Positions 1-12,300 of a stretch of DNA of 64,000 nt are shown one piece after another. The position numbers were made by a program, and so were the translations under genes. The notes under the pieces were generated by a model, which had not been told where the DNA came from, searched no databases, and saw nothing but the letters and a program-made list of their open reading frames with translations. Positions within the stretch are counted from its first letter, which is position 1. The number at the start of each line of letters is the position of its first letter. This stretch comes from Cristatella mucedo (taxonomy: Eukaryota > Bryozoa > Phylactolaemata > Cristatellidae): the NCBI GenBank assembly GCA_009760855.2, contig WPIO01000017.1, forward strand, positions 1,551,501 to 1,615,500. The letters run 5' to 3'.

Positions 1-117
1 CCCCCCCCCGGGCAGCATAAGCTAGCTTGTATCTGTCCTGCACCAAAGCACCAGACGTGACAGCACCAGGCGGTAGCAGCACATTGAACAGCAATGGTAC
101 GGCAGGTCACCTTATTC

Positions 118-272
118 TTTGTGTGTTAATGCGTGCTGACACTGTGCATGTTATCAATAACCCGTTGACATGCTTTTGTATCATACGTCATGTGCCTAGA
201 AAGAGATATAGTTCTCTTAGGCTGCAATACAAGTGCTTTATTACTATTATCATTATTATTACCTTATTGTTA

Positions 273-306
<34 letters not shown>

Positions 307-310
307 GGAC
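118..310 (+). mobile_element. LINE family 1, diverged 3' end with ATT tail
   Basis: The stretch follows the 3' UTR of the LINE at 44.4 kb in the same order: a piece with tgctgacactgtgcatg, the tail hairpin remnant (agaaagagat...agttctctta) near 197-222, and an ATT/TTA simple repeat (about 239-305). It is 5'-truncated, non-coding and clearly older than the copies at 44 and 60 kb. Confidence 0.6.
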
Positions 311-672
311 GGGTCCCCTCCTCGACTTAATCCTTGCCTCGTCTCTACTCAGGCCTGAGCTGGATTGGGCTGTGCAGGGTGCAGGCAAGGCCAAGGGAAA
401 AAGGCTCGGTTTTCCTTTCTCCGTCGGGTGTCGGGTGCTGCTGCTGCTGCTCTTTAGCGGGCGCCTGAGCTCACTCTAAGGCGTACGTAGCTCGCAGACG
501 TTTGGAAGCCACGACCGCCTTTCAGGCTTTCGATGTCGCTGCTCATTTGAACTGAGGTCAAGTGACCTGGCTTCAGTGGGTGCACACACGTGTGCGTACT
601 TTCGCTCACATGCAGGTTATCCTTGCCAGCAACATCTGCCACAGCCACTTGTGTGCATTCGTCTGCATGGTG

Positions 673-775
673 TAATAACAACAATACTAATAATACATTT
701 GTTATAGCACCCTCAGAGAACTCGAATCTCTTTCTAGGCACTTTAAAGTTACTGCAGAGGAAGCATGATATCCCG
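673..775 (-). mobile_element. LINE family 1, solo 3' tail (minus strand)
   Basis: A short AAT-rich run is followed by caccctcagagaactcgaatctctttctaggcac-type sequence, the same tail seen at the 3' end of the 44.4-kb LINE. Only about 100 bases remain, so this is a severely 5'-truncated copy. Confidence 0.6.
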
Positions 776-1184
776 TGTCAGTGCTATACAAATTCGACAG
801 GCGGGTCGGTCGTTTTTCGTACACTTGAAGTCCAAGGTCATTCCACAACCCCGTCGTCTTGTCCCAAAAAAGATGATGCAAATGATGAGATGTAAGAATG
901 CGCTTCTGGTGCAGCTTATGCTGTGCTTCATGATGTCGGCACCGCAATTGTGTGGAAGGCCTGGGGGGGGTGTGGGAGGAGGAGGAAAGGGGCATCGAGG
1001 ATCGTAATGTGCTGCTGCAAGGTATCTCCGACTATAACTTCACTGAGCCACAAAGATTAAGCGAGTTTTCTACGGCACACTCAAAGCCCAAGCTGCTTTC
1101 CGTGCACAACGATAACCAGAACACTGTATTTAACGCTACCAAGAGAAAATGAGAAGAATTGCCAAGTTAGCAGGGCAGGCCAGC

Positions 1185-1450
1185 TAGTGAGCAGCATGAA
1201 AATAGCAGCTGAGGACGGCTGAAAATGGTGTGTCACAGTTCCTCCACCGTAACCAGTCGGCAGCTGGAGAGTAGACATCGTCGTTGTGTAAGAATCGTGG
1301 CAGTGAGCTCAGCAGTCCAGGGTCTGCTGAGCAAAAGCTTCTGCTGTCAACGATCTGTAAGCGTAGGAATGGAACGGCCGACTTATTGTCCACATACAGG
1401 AGCCGAGGGGGGGGGGCAAAAACTGGTGCAGCAGCAGTTCAGCTAGCTAG
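1185..1450 (-). mobile_element. LINE family 2, C-terminal ORF2 relic
   Basis: On the minus strand the translation resembles the C-terminal segment of the second CR1-like family, best preserved at 37.24-37.54 kb: a DNK.A...LRL start, a DSRSFCSA match to its DRSFSSA, and a closing AVLSCYFHA. Extra bases and frameshifts show it is dead. Similar pieces lie at 23.1 and 34.7 kb. Confidence 0.55.
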
Positions 1451-4326
1451 GTGTGAAGGAGCCCGTGGCGCTTAGGCCACGCCGTGCAATCTCTGGCGCT
1501 GCTCGGCACCAGCTGCCTGCCGCGGCTGTGAGCAGTGCCTAGAGGTTACGTTCTGGATTACAGGCCCTCCTCCACCGTATGAGCAGCTGGCCGCAGGCTA
1601 AGTAAGCTTCGATTGGCCAGGCTAAAAGCCTGTTGGCCTCGGGCAGATTTTTATATAGCTCAACTAGAGTACGGCAGACCTTATCAACCGGTGCAGGGGT
1701 CTACTGCACTTGCGGCAGGCAGGGTCTTGATGCTGCCGGCATTAGTTTTGCATGGGCCGCATGAGTTAGTTATAGTGACTATGGCTCGAGCTTCTGGCTG
1801 GCTATATGCACGCCCGAGTTGAGAAGTAGAGAGCTGCTCGTGCCTCGCAGCAGCAGCAGCATCCTGCCAGTCCCCGGCATCTGAAACCGAGTGGCTGTGC
1901 GTGTCACTGGCTCCATCTTGTGCAGCTCAAAACTGGCATCTTTCTCTTTGTGCTGCTGCTGCCTGCCTGCGACATGTTGACCCGGGGCTTTGTGCTCACT
2001 TTCTTGCAAGCGGTAGTACCTGCTGCATCGGTTGGTTTGTCGATCTTCTCCTGGAAGACGAACAAGTTGTACAGGTGAGCTAGTGAAATGCAGGCCGTGA
2101 AATGGGACACCGGCTTTAACTCCCCCACCGGCGACCTGTGCACGTGCATCGAGGGGAATGTGCGTCGTGGCTTCGGCCACAGGATGTTTTGAGGAAGCAC
2201 ACAAAGCTCATTGTTGTTTCTCCTCAGTCTGCCGGCCTGGGCTAATTGCTGACACTGGTTAGCTGATACCAGTGCCCCTAGGTTTGAGACCACCCGAAGG
2301 CCGTGCGATGGGTCTGCCACACTGACGACTCCCTGCCCTCTACCACAGCCGATCAGTTGACCCAGGTATAACCTGCTGACCGCTTCCTCCGGTTTAGCTG
2401 GACGCTGGCTGCGATCAGATTGGGCCATTGCGGTCTGTCAGCCTGCAGCAGGACCTCTGCCGCTGCCTCACACTCCTCACACTTCCGCTCTCATCTTGCC
2501 GTGTGTGACTGATTGTGGGCCATCTAGAGGCTACGCATGCCTGCCTGCCTGCCTGCCTGCGCAGGTACCCCCGACCGGATCTGCAGGGCTTTCGAGGCTG
2601 GGATCGTTACTGTCTTACATACAAATGAGCGACCGAGCGGCCGATACCCTAGCGAGATAGATCGGCCCTTGCTAAGTGTGTGAGCATGCCTTTTGTTATC
2701 TGCTAGTCCGGGAGCTCTCACTGGCCTTCGGCCACGGCCGGAGCCTGTGCTTGTGGCACTCCCCTGCTTGCCTGCCTGCCCAACCCCCTCCCCTACGAGC
2801 TGTGTATGCTGTTTGGCTGCCACCGAAGAGCGAAGAAGCCACTGACGGCAGCAGCCAGCAGGCGAGTGCTATCGATTTGGCAGCCGCTGGACCAGCAAAC
2901 TTATTTGACTGCTCGAGTATTGACCAAACTAGGCGTTTCGGTAGCGCCTGCATTGTGCCACCTCCATTCAGATTGTCAGGTAGCGCTTCGTGGGTCCCTG
3001 AAATGGATGGCTACGAAGTACAAGGTTATGAGCACTTTCAGGAGCAAGCCTCTCAGTCAAGCAATCTCCCTACCAAGCGATGCGATCGCATTTTGCTGTC
3101 GTCGGCTGTCTGCACGTTCTCGATGTCTGCACGTTCTGTGTGCGTGACAGCCTTGTGTGTGGTAGGAGCAAGCAGAAGCAAGCAAACCAATCATCAGGAA
3201 CCATCGTAGCAGACAGGTCAGAGCTGTCTTTCGATTGCACAGTCTTTCGATAGTGCTCAGTCCGAGCTGGTTCGGTGCCAGCGCTGATATCGATCATGCC
3301 CACGTCGGACTGAAATCCTGATCCGATGGCCAGACTCTATTTGCACCTTTGCTGCCACGAGCTCATCGACGGTCTTGATTGATTGGTTGTTGGCTGCCCT
3401 CCCTCACAGACTTGGTGAGGCAGTATCTCGGCATAAGCTGTATTTATATGCTCGAACTTGCACGGGACAGACTCTTCCAGCTTTCGTGGTTTTGGAGGGG
3501 CTGTCAAAGTAGCAGCATTTACTCAGTCGAACGTGGCCATCGACCTGACTGCCGTATTCTCTGTAGTCAATAGAAGCTGGAGTTTTCAAGTAAGCTAAGT
3601 GTCTCTTTCACTTAAGGTACGACAGCGAAGGACAGCAGTCCTGTGGCCAGAGCACTCTGGGCAGGTGTCAGTGCGAATGCCAGTGCATGCTCTAATGAGG
3701 GCACTCATAATATAATGACCCCAAGCACACGAGTTCTTTAGGAGCAATGCATCGTCGTGAACCGATTGCAGTCAGCTGGCAGTCAGCATTTCTTTGCCGT
3801 TCCTGTACGGACCGATAGCAGCGTTTAACAAGCAACCTTGCTCAGTTTTGCCGAAATTCTTGCTACAGCCATCTTCTTGAATAAGTGCTCATGCAAGGGA
3901 TTTTCGGCATGTGGCCGACAGGCTGTGCACAGCAGGAGTTGATGGTCTATTTTGATTCATGGCTGGGCTGCATTGCAAGCTATCCTCAGCTGGAAGCAAG
4001 TCTTCAACTTGGCCATTGGGAGTCTAGATATGGTCTAGCTCCACCAGCACAGCCTATACCAGCTGGGAATGTTGATGAGTACTTCCTGTTGGTGGAGTTC
4101 TTCAAACAAAAGTAGGAGCATGTAAATGCAGCTGTAGTCTGTCTAGGTACGTATGTGCCAGTGAGGTCACTGGAAAGCCGACCGGTCTTTTGCCTCGCCA
4201 GGTTTATAGGCCATGCCATGCCACGGCCAGCCAGTGTGGCATGGCATTCTGGGATTCGTGGTAGTGGGATGCTGTCTGTGGTTTATGAGAGACACTTGCC
4301 GTAAAGTACAGTGAGTGAGCTAAAGG

Positions 4327-4506
4327 TCAGCTGATTCAAAAGCCTCATTTATGTAGTAGCAGAAGACCATTAGTGGCCATCATTCCTGCTTGCTGTCGGC
4401 AACAAGGATTGCTGTCTGCTGTCGGCAACAGGGATTGCTGTTTGCTGCACTCGAACCCACGACCCTAGTCGTAATTTGCAAGCATCTTACCCCTTGGCTA
4501 AGACCC
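4327..4506 (-). mobile_element. SINE A copy (tRNA-derived), minus strand
   Basis: Read on the minus strand it starts with a tRNA-like 5' part (A-box-like tagccaaggggtaag, B-box-like gggttcgagt) and ends in the SINE A tail (gaggcttttgaatcagct). The centre has a tandem duplication of about 28 bases containing gctgtcggcaaca. It is more diverged than the copies at 15.1, 39.7 and 50.6 kb. Confidence 0.65.
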
Positions 4507-4711
4507 GGGGGTCAATAATGCTGCGCTGATCCTGGGTTGAGATAAGTGTCTTCAGAGTGAGAGGGATACAAAAGGAGGGAGATGATCTGCAGCCACTTTC
4601 AGGTGGTATCTGTTTGCCCGTTGCATTTCGACAGCACTGGAGCTGTATATTGCCTGTCTGTTGCTTTTAGTAGCAACCCAATGGCTGATACCACTGTTTG
4701 GAAGAGCACTG

Positions 4712-4852
4712 GCATCGACGACTAGGGTCAAGATTAATGTATCAGCTGATCACGAGAGATCGTGGGCTCGAGCCCCGTGGCATGTGCGATCATGGATCTG
4801 AATAGAGATTCTCAAGTTCTCTTAAGGCGCTATTCAAATGAATTATATTTGG
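4712..4852 (+). mobile_element. SINE B copy (tRNA-derived), plus strand
   Basis: It has a B-box-like gtgggctcgagccc followed by the SINE B tail: gaatagagatt, caagttctcttaaggcgc and tattcaaatgaattatattt. The A-box half is degraded. The tail hairpin resembles the 3' end of the CR1-like LINE. Confidence 0.6.
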
Positions 4853-5520
4853 CATGCATGCAAGTGCGGTACGATATATGATGTGGTGTCTTAACAAGCC
4901 GTGAGGCTGTGTCTTGAGTAGTTGGCCTTAGGGCCAGTCTGGGATTTTTGGCCTTGACCTGCTTGGGTCATTGCTGAATCGATTAGGGGGAGGGGGCAGG
5001 TCGGCATTTTCAAGATGCATGAGCATGAGCTCGAGGGTTTCCATACCTGCCCGAAAGCTTCGTCAGGGTGTGGCACCGGGCACAGGCAGGTCATGCTGCA
5101 ATGCTGTGCCAATGTAGAGACACGTGCTCTTTGTCTGGATACATCTTACCAGCCTTGTCCTGGCCAAGTGTATAGGACTCTGGAAAAACGTAGACATCCC
5201 TATAGAAATATCAGCATCTCTGCTGCTAACCACAAGGTGCCATTCGGCAGTGGAGCTGCTATCACCGACATTGCGCTGGGAATGATGAACGATTGAGAAA
5301 ACCTGACGATCCCCAGGAAAGAGCTCATCGGCGCGGGTCGTGTGCACTTCCATTGCTGCGGCCGGCAGGCCGCAAGCATCACCGGAAGCGGTGCTGCGTC
5401 GGAACGAGGCGAACACTCTACGTTCGAGGCTGGCTCTAGCAGTGCCATTGGCTTGTCGGGCCGTCAGCCGAGGTGGTGGCAGTGGGCAGAGCTGTCTGCT
5501 GCATGTGCTTGCGGTGCATT

Positions 5521-5589
5521 TATCTTTTTGCTTTCCTTCATCGCAGGCGATGACGTGCTGCCGGCGCCACAGCTGACGACAAGCCGACG
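5521..5589 (+). promoter_or_regulatory. Splice acceptor and 5' UTR of the first coding exon (NR1H gene)
   Basis: A pyrimidine-rich run ends in catcgcag at 5546, so the exon should begin at 5547. An in-frame stop (tga, 5551-5553) lies between this acceptor and the ATG at 5590, which supports 5590 as the translation start. A short upstream ORF begins at the atg at 5550. A second possible acceptor (gccacag, ending 5572) would allow an N-terminal extension from an unseen exon. Confidence 0.55.
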
Positions 5590-5854
5590 ATGCTGAGCGC
5601 CAGCAGTTTGAGCGGCGCCAGGCATGACAGCTGCGGCCCGAGCGTCACGGCCGACAGGCTGTCGGCACAGCAGCAGCAGCCGATGCTGCAGCCATCCAGT
5701 CCCGGCTCGAACGGCGGCCAGCAGCAGCCGCCGGCGAAAAAGAAAAAAGGCCTCGGCATAGCCGGCCGAAGCATCGAGGACGAGCTGTGCCTCGTCTGCG
5801 GCGACCGGGCGTCGGGCTACCACTACAACGCCCTGAGCTGCGAAGGCTGCAAGG
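5590..5854 (+). CDS. EcR: NR1H coding exon 1: A/B region and zinc finger 1
   Basis: The exon encodes residues 1-88 plus the first base of codon 89. It begins at an ATG after an in-frame stop and ends aagg|gtgagc. The A/B region has two glutamine runs and a lysine cluster that could help nuclear import. The first zinc finger ([14 protein letters not shown]...CEGCK) is essentially the family consensus. The phase-1 intron between the two fingers at the Gly codon is a common nuclear-receptor intron position. The exon is CpG-rich compared with the intron that follows. Confidence 0.92.
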
Positions 5855-8800
5855 GTGAGCGACGCGACGACGATGCAGAGTGCTTGCGCATGCAGGCCTG
5901 CCCCGGTGGGCGGCCCTTGCCACCCCCCCCAGCTCACGACTGCATGAGGCAGCCGTCTGCATGAGGAGGAGGCCATGTCTCGATAGAAGCGTTATGTGCA
6001 TGCGGAAAGACTAGCGAGCAGCCACCGCCGCCCCCCCCCCCCCCCCCCCGCTGCACCTCACTCTCCCGACCGACCGTCTTGCCATCGTACCAGCCTCACC
6101 ACCCATCCCCGTGCCGATGGTCGGCTAGTCGGGCGTAATGTCTCCGCGAGACCCACGGAGATGCACCCAGTCTAGTCGAGTCGAGCGTCGCCGGGCGGCG
6201 GCAGTCGCGAATCGTTGCTGGTGCAGCCTTAGTCTCGCTCGTCGGGCCACCCTATCGTCGCATCGGAGCTCGTCCTCTTTCGCGGTCGGTTGTAATGCAC
6301 CGGAAGTTGTTCACCTGTTATGGTCTGCACCGTGCTGCGGCAGCAGCTGCTCTTCTGGGCACACCGTCGAGCAGGCACATTGCTGCTGAATGACAAAGCG
6401 AGCACTAGTCGGTGTCTGCTCTTGTAGGCCGAGCTTCGCACGATTCTGCCCCAGCAGTACGTTTTGGGCTGTGCTTAGCGGAGCAGAACTGGCCTCGGCC
6501 CCTGGGGCACAACTTGAAATGTGCTATTTATTTACTCGGGTAATCATTCACAAGAGCAGTCGCTGTCTAACTTGGTCTAACTGCCAAGTCTGTCCCACCG
6601 AACCGAATGTGCTTCAGCTCTTTGCCTAGAAAAAGTGCTGAGTGCTGCTCATGCATTCAAGCTGTCATTCGTCAACGTCCGAGTCGACCTGCTGTCGTCG
6701 TAGGACCGGGTGAAGTTGATCGTGTTTCCTTAGTTCATCCACTGCCGAATGTCATACCTCAGTTGGGGCCCACTGGATTGGCATTGCACGAGTCAGGCAC
6801 AAGAGTTTTTTGCCACGTTGCAGGTCGGTGGGCGAGCAATATTCGAAGCATCATAATAACAAGCAGCATTATAATAACAGTTTGTTCTAGTACCTTAACA
6901 ATATGGGGGCGAGTGCCAGCATGACATGCCAGGAAAGAAACATGCAACGCCCACACATGATGATGGTAATGAGACCGACGACGGAGGTATTGGACAAAGA
7001 CACGTGGGCGTACTTGCAGGTGGATTTTGCATCCGCTATCGGGCAGGCTGCCCTGGAGCAGAGGAAGCAAGAGAGGAGGGTTGCTTCAGCTCGGGCCGGC
7101 AGACTTGCAGAAAGGATGGTCACATGACCCGTGTGCCCATTAATCATCAATTACACGTATGTATACGGCCGAGGCTGTGGTGAGTTGGCCGAGCTGGCTG
7201 AGCATGCAAGGATGGTTGTTAATAGAACAACATGGCAGCATCGCGTGTCACGCCCACAAGAGAACCAAATCTCAACCCCGGGCAACTTGATGCAAGAGAA
7301 AGCAATAACCATGAGTTAATTACGTGCAAGGTATCGTGCTAAGACAAGCATGCAAGAGCACGCAAGCAGATATTTGGGGGAGGGAGGCACATGTTAGTTG
7401 GACCTCTGGTTAGCAGCATGCGCAGCATTATGCACAAGCAAGCATGCAAAACAGGAACAAAAAGACAAGTTGACTGGGGCACAAGAGAAGCTGAGCGGAG
7501 CATCATGTGTATGTAGCTGAGACAGGCTGAGATGAGGCAACGTCAATGCAGGTGATGACCGACGCCGTTAGCAGGTTCCAGACTTTTGGTGCATTCGGAA
7601 GGCCCATCCACCAGAAAGATTTCGATTTAGTACTAGAGGACTGTGAGTAGACTAGAGATGTGAGGGCATCACGTGGTGCAAGAGCAGTGACTGGAGAACC
7701 AAGAAGGTCGTGATGGTAGGCTGGGGGGCCAGTGAGTGAAGCAACGTGTCCAAGCCCAAGAGAGGCTCTCGAGTTCGATTCGATGCGTGCTAGGGAGCCA
7801 ATGAAGCTCAGTGAGAAGATAATATAATAATATATATATTATATATATACATATATATTTATATATATTTAAAATATAGAAACAATATATATTTACAATA
7901 CATTATATAAATAATATTTATAATAATATATACATTATATAAAATATATATTATTATACTTATATATAATAAATTCAATGCATGCTAGCTAGGGAGCCAA
8001 TGAAGATCAGTAAGAAGTGGCTGCTTATGTGGCAGCTAAACCGTTGATGGGCAGGCCAGCTGAGCTGCTGAATTTTGCACACGGCACTTTTTGCACTTGT
8101 TCAGAGAATCCTTTTTGTATATCGTGAAATCAGCTTATCCTCTCAGCTCATTCGCATTTTTGTGAGAGACGTGATGAAACCAATATCGTTTGTCAGTTCT
8201 GACAGCTTCAGTCATATTGCCTACCTTGACAGGTGCACAAGTATGTGAATTATGTTCCGGACAATTTCTGTTGTTGCTTGGTAGTAGTCTGAACGAGCTG
8301 GTTGAAGGTACGATCGTGCTATTTAAACTGTTAACAACTTTGGAATACACTGTATACTTGTTTAAGAGCATAAGTTTAGCTGCCTAGAACAGGAATGCAC
8401 TTACCTGTTGTCATGGTAAAGGTGCATTTCCTAGTGTCTGGCTAGTGAGTGTATTCCACATTCTTCTCTTTGCTCTATGTATCTAGCTTCGGGGATGTGG
8501 AGTGCCACCTAATTTTGCCACTGGATCCTAGCCCAGCGGTAAGGTGCTCACTCATCACAACTCCGGTCGTGGGTTCGGGTCCTGAAGCAGGCAAATCGTT
8601 ATTGCAAGTTGCAAGTGGGTGAAAGCCTTTACGGCTCGTCTGCTGCTGCAATTAAATAAATGAGGCTATAGAATCAGCTTTAATTTACTTTACTGATCGC
8701 TGTGGTCAGTTTGACTTGTTATCATGGTTTCTTCCTTGCCCTTTGCAGGTTTTTTCCGCAGGAGTATCACGAAATCTTCAACCTATGCTTGCAAGTATGG

Positions 8801-9283
8801 AGGGAACTGCGAGATGGACATGTGGATGCGACGAAAGTGCCAGGCATGCCGGTTGAAGCGGTGCCGTCAGGTCGGAATGAAAGAAGAATGTATGTATTGG
8901 CGAGTCCCGCTGCTCGATCTTGAATAGCTGCAGCTCTCACTGAGTCACTCGCTGGAAATGCTTGCTTTCGAAAGCATGCTGCACGTGGCCGCTACGCTGT
9001 GGCTTTCGCCCAGGCTGCTGCTGCTGCTGCTGCTGCTTATCCTTCCTCCTGCCGCCCCTGTCATGCATGCGTGATGGTCTGGCTGCTTTTGAGCCGAAAT
9101 CAACAGACCGTCTGCCTCGCTGCAAGGTGCTTCCATGCCGACCGTGTGGCCTGCGCCCGCCCGCCCACCCACCGGTCCGTGTGGTGGAATGGGATGACAA
9201 ACGCTGGCCAGTCCAGAATATCTGGATATAATAATAATAATAATAATAATAATATAATAATATAATATAATAATAATAATAAA

Positions 9284-9321
<38 letters not shown>

Positions 9322-12300
9322 TATATATATAATATATATAATATATATATTATATTATATAATAAATAATAATAATATAATATCACTGCCAGTCCAGAAT
9401 ATCTCCTGCAGCTGCCCCGAGTTCGCGGCAGCAGGGAAGCAGGCGTTCTACTCGGTCTTCTAGCAGTAGGGAGCGTGCAGGAAGGCTGCTGCCACTTTAG
9501 TCGGCTCACCGGTGTCGGCTCGGCCGAAAACTGTGTCCACTAAGATAAAGCATGCTGCTCCATCTCGTCCTGCTCTCTGCGTGTGACCTTAGATTTAGCA
9601 TTAATTACCCTGCAGACAGCATGCAGGGCTTGCCTGGAGCCAGTTACCAGTGAGCTGATGAGATGGCGACCAGGGTGGTCCTATCGTCTGGCGTCATTTG
9701 AAATGAGCAGCCTGTGGTGGGATGCATGCACCATCGAAAGATGCCTATTCGCGACTCAACAACCATCGCTAAGTTTCAAGCAATCGGTTGGTGGGGCGTG
9801 TGTCGTGCTCAAAAAACGTGTGTTTTAACTGCTCTGCTGGCCATTTCAAGGATTCTGATGCAATTAACGACGTTAATCACATCATAAGGCCGTGAAAATA
9901 GTCAAATCTGTGTGCTGCTAGTGTCTGCTGGAAGCATTACCACCAGTGTGGCTGAAACTTTCTGCAGAAAAGGTCTGAGCTTTTGCGAATGTGCTAATGT
10001 AGCTTTGCCTTCAGCAAGTCGGTGAGTCACTTCAGGTTTATTTCCGGTTTATACATGTTATTGGGGCTTAAAAAAATCCGTGGAATGTGTCAATCGTCAA
10101 AACTTTTAAATGGCAAATTAAAAAAACCCAAATTGTCACCCATTTTTTGCTGATTCTACCTTAAGGAGCAGTGTTACATAGCTTACCAATGTGGCCTAGA
10201 AAGACTGTTCGTCCTGCTTTGGTGGTGCAAAATATTACGTGTGCTGAATTTCTGACTTGCCTAATACTTGAGGCCGTGGTTGTCATGGCCAAGCCTGACT
10301 GAGATAGCTACAGCCACCAATTACTCTTCGACAGTTCTCGTACACAGTCTGGGACCACATTTTGCCTGCTAAAATGGATGTAGAGAGGAGTTCGGAGAAC
10401 CAATCTCGTTTTCCTGGCTAAGTTCTCAGACTTTGAACAACAAACTGAACTGACAACAGGGCTCGATTGAGTCAGTGCAGTCTTCTACCAATTTGGGAGT
10501 GTGCTTGAATATCACTTCTGTTTCAGTCCTGCCAGATTTATTGGCTGTAAGATCCGACGGTACGGTGAATGGCTGGCGTAGTTTTGGAAGCCAATCAGCT
10601 AGAAAAGGTGCTTTCAGCAAAAAACTGCAGGATTTAACCGTGATTTTCTGCATTTCCCCCGAGAATGCTCTCAGCATGATAGAAACCGGAGGAGATGTGT
10701 GACTATGATGTAGTCGCCCAAAGAGAGGAATGAAGACGTGACACGGCAGCAGGTGAAGGTGGAATGGGCACCGGAAAGATAATCGACAGGCAGCAAAAGA
10801 GTAGGCTGCTCGGGAAAGATGAGAAACTACCAACAATGAGTCCCCTTAGTCTAGTTGGTGAGCAGCAGCATAGGGCTACGCAGCTGCTGCACCCTAGTTG
10901 TAAGTTAATTGCGTATATGCAGAAGAAGCTAGCAGAGCTGACTCAGTTGCACGTCACAAAAGAGGAATCGTGACTCCTCCCTGGTGACAGCCTCTTTTGA
11001 TGGGAATAATAAATATCTCGGACCAAGGGACCGCCTATCTAGCACCACTGTTAGTGTCAACTCGGTAGTGTTTCTAACCAAATTGAAAAAGCAGGTTATT
11101 GTGTGTACAGTCGTCCTTCATTTATCGCGGTTAATAAGTTCCAGACTCGATAAGTGAATTTCCGTGGAGTAGGATTCTTTACTTATAAATCAAATATTTT
11201 CGTAGTTAGAGCATAGAAAACCTGTTCATGACCCTCTTGATGCGGTTTTTAACATTATTAGAGCCCTCTAGGCATGAAATAACACCCCTTTAGTCAACAT
11301 TACACTTGTATTACCCAATATATTAGTCACAATAACAGAAAATAAGACATTAAATGTTACAAATATCATATTATTATTGTACATTAAGTTACACAAATTA
11401 GGAGAGTCCACTGTCCATACATACAGTAGTTTTTAATTTTAATTGTAATACAGGGGGTGTATAAAATTGACTCAGACAATCTAATGCTGACTGTACCATC
11501 TTCACTATCTCGATCAACTTTTTAATGAACATGTTCGAAAAAACCGCGATATAGTGAAGCCGCGAAAGTCGAAGTTGGAAGTGGCGAGGGACGACTGTAG
11601 TGCCACACCGTGAATGACAGGAAACTGGACGGTATCTGCTATGTGAGAATGGTTTACCTGACCATTCACGCTTTGGAAGCTATGCTCGATCAGGAATTGT
11701 CCTTGCTGCACCATAATGTAAAATAATGGACGATCCTGCCTTCCTTCGTCGTATTAAGGTCGATCGAATTGTGTTCCTCTTGTTTTGGTTCAAAGCATTG
11801 AAAAGCTCAGCATATCCGAGCCTCACTAGAAATAAAACCTACTGACGACTAGCGATTATAGAATTGATAATTGAGGTCTCCGTTTTTAAAACTAGAGCTC
11901 ATTGCCTGTGGACTCGCTTCGCTGAGTCATAGTAGAATGACATATCTATTACACTCCGCTCCCGGAAGTACTGGTCGCCATCTTGCCGAGTGCCGACATT
12001 TCTGAAAGACAGGTGGACTTTCTCACTTTAACTAGTAGGGATGAAGGGTCTGCACTTTGGCACAACCGGTCCCAACACCGGAATGCAAAGAGAAGCCAGC
12101 AATCTCCTTGAGCATTGATCTTAGCTTGGTGGACCACCGATGCAAGTTTTGTCTAATAAGTGAAAACCAAACTGGCTGGTTTCATGGCAGTATGGTGCAT
12201 TATTTTTATTCTAATTTTCTGCTCGGAATCATATTTAGGTGTAAACCAACTGCGTGCGGCCTGCTAGGGACGACTGTGTAGGGAAACCGCTACCACTGGG

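Larger units (their letters stand above)
1..5546. other. 5' flank / possible 5' UTR intron of the NR1H gene
   Basis: No convincing protein-coding exon is visible. The stretch contains LINE relics, a SINE A copy and a SINE B copy (listed separately), a CCTG repeat near 2539-2562 and G-rich DNA near 961-993. Because a strong splice acceptor lies at 5546, at least one non-coding first exon and the promoter of the receptor gene should lie in or before this stretch, but I cannot place them. Confidence 0.4.
5855..8748 (+). other. NR1H intron 1 (2.9 kb)
   Basis: GT/AG intron with donor gtgagc and acceptor ccctttgcag. The first 500 bases are GC- and CpG-rich and hold a 19-base C run (6031-6049). After that come diverged minus-strand LINE sequence (7545-8110) interrupted by an AT-rich block, and a SINE A-like copy that ends about 55 bases before exon 2. 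No other gene is seen. Confidence 0.8.

Noticed and set aside
1904-2428. 174-codon minus-strand frame starting with ATG
   Set aside because: No domain, no family resemblance and no splice context; mixed low-complexity composition. Could only be revived by transcript evidence.
2676-3209. 177-codon plus-strand frame, considered as an upstream A/B exon of the receptor
   Set aside because: It does not begin with ATG, has no recognisable A/B motif, and no splice into 5590 is supported because of the in-frame stop at 5551.
5464-5976. 170-codon minus-strand frame over the first receptor exon
   Set aside because: Antisense shadow of the GC-rich first coding exon; no recognisable protein.
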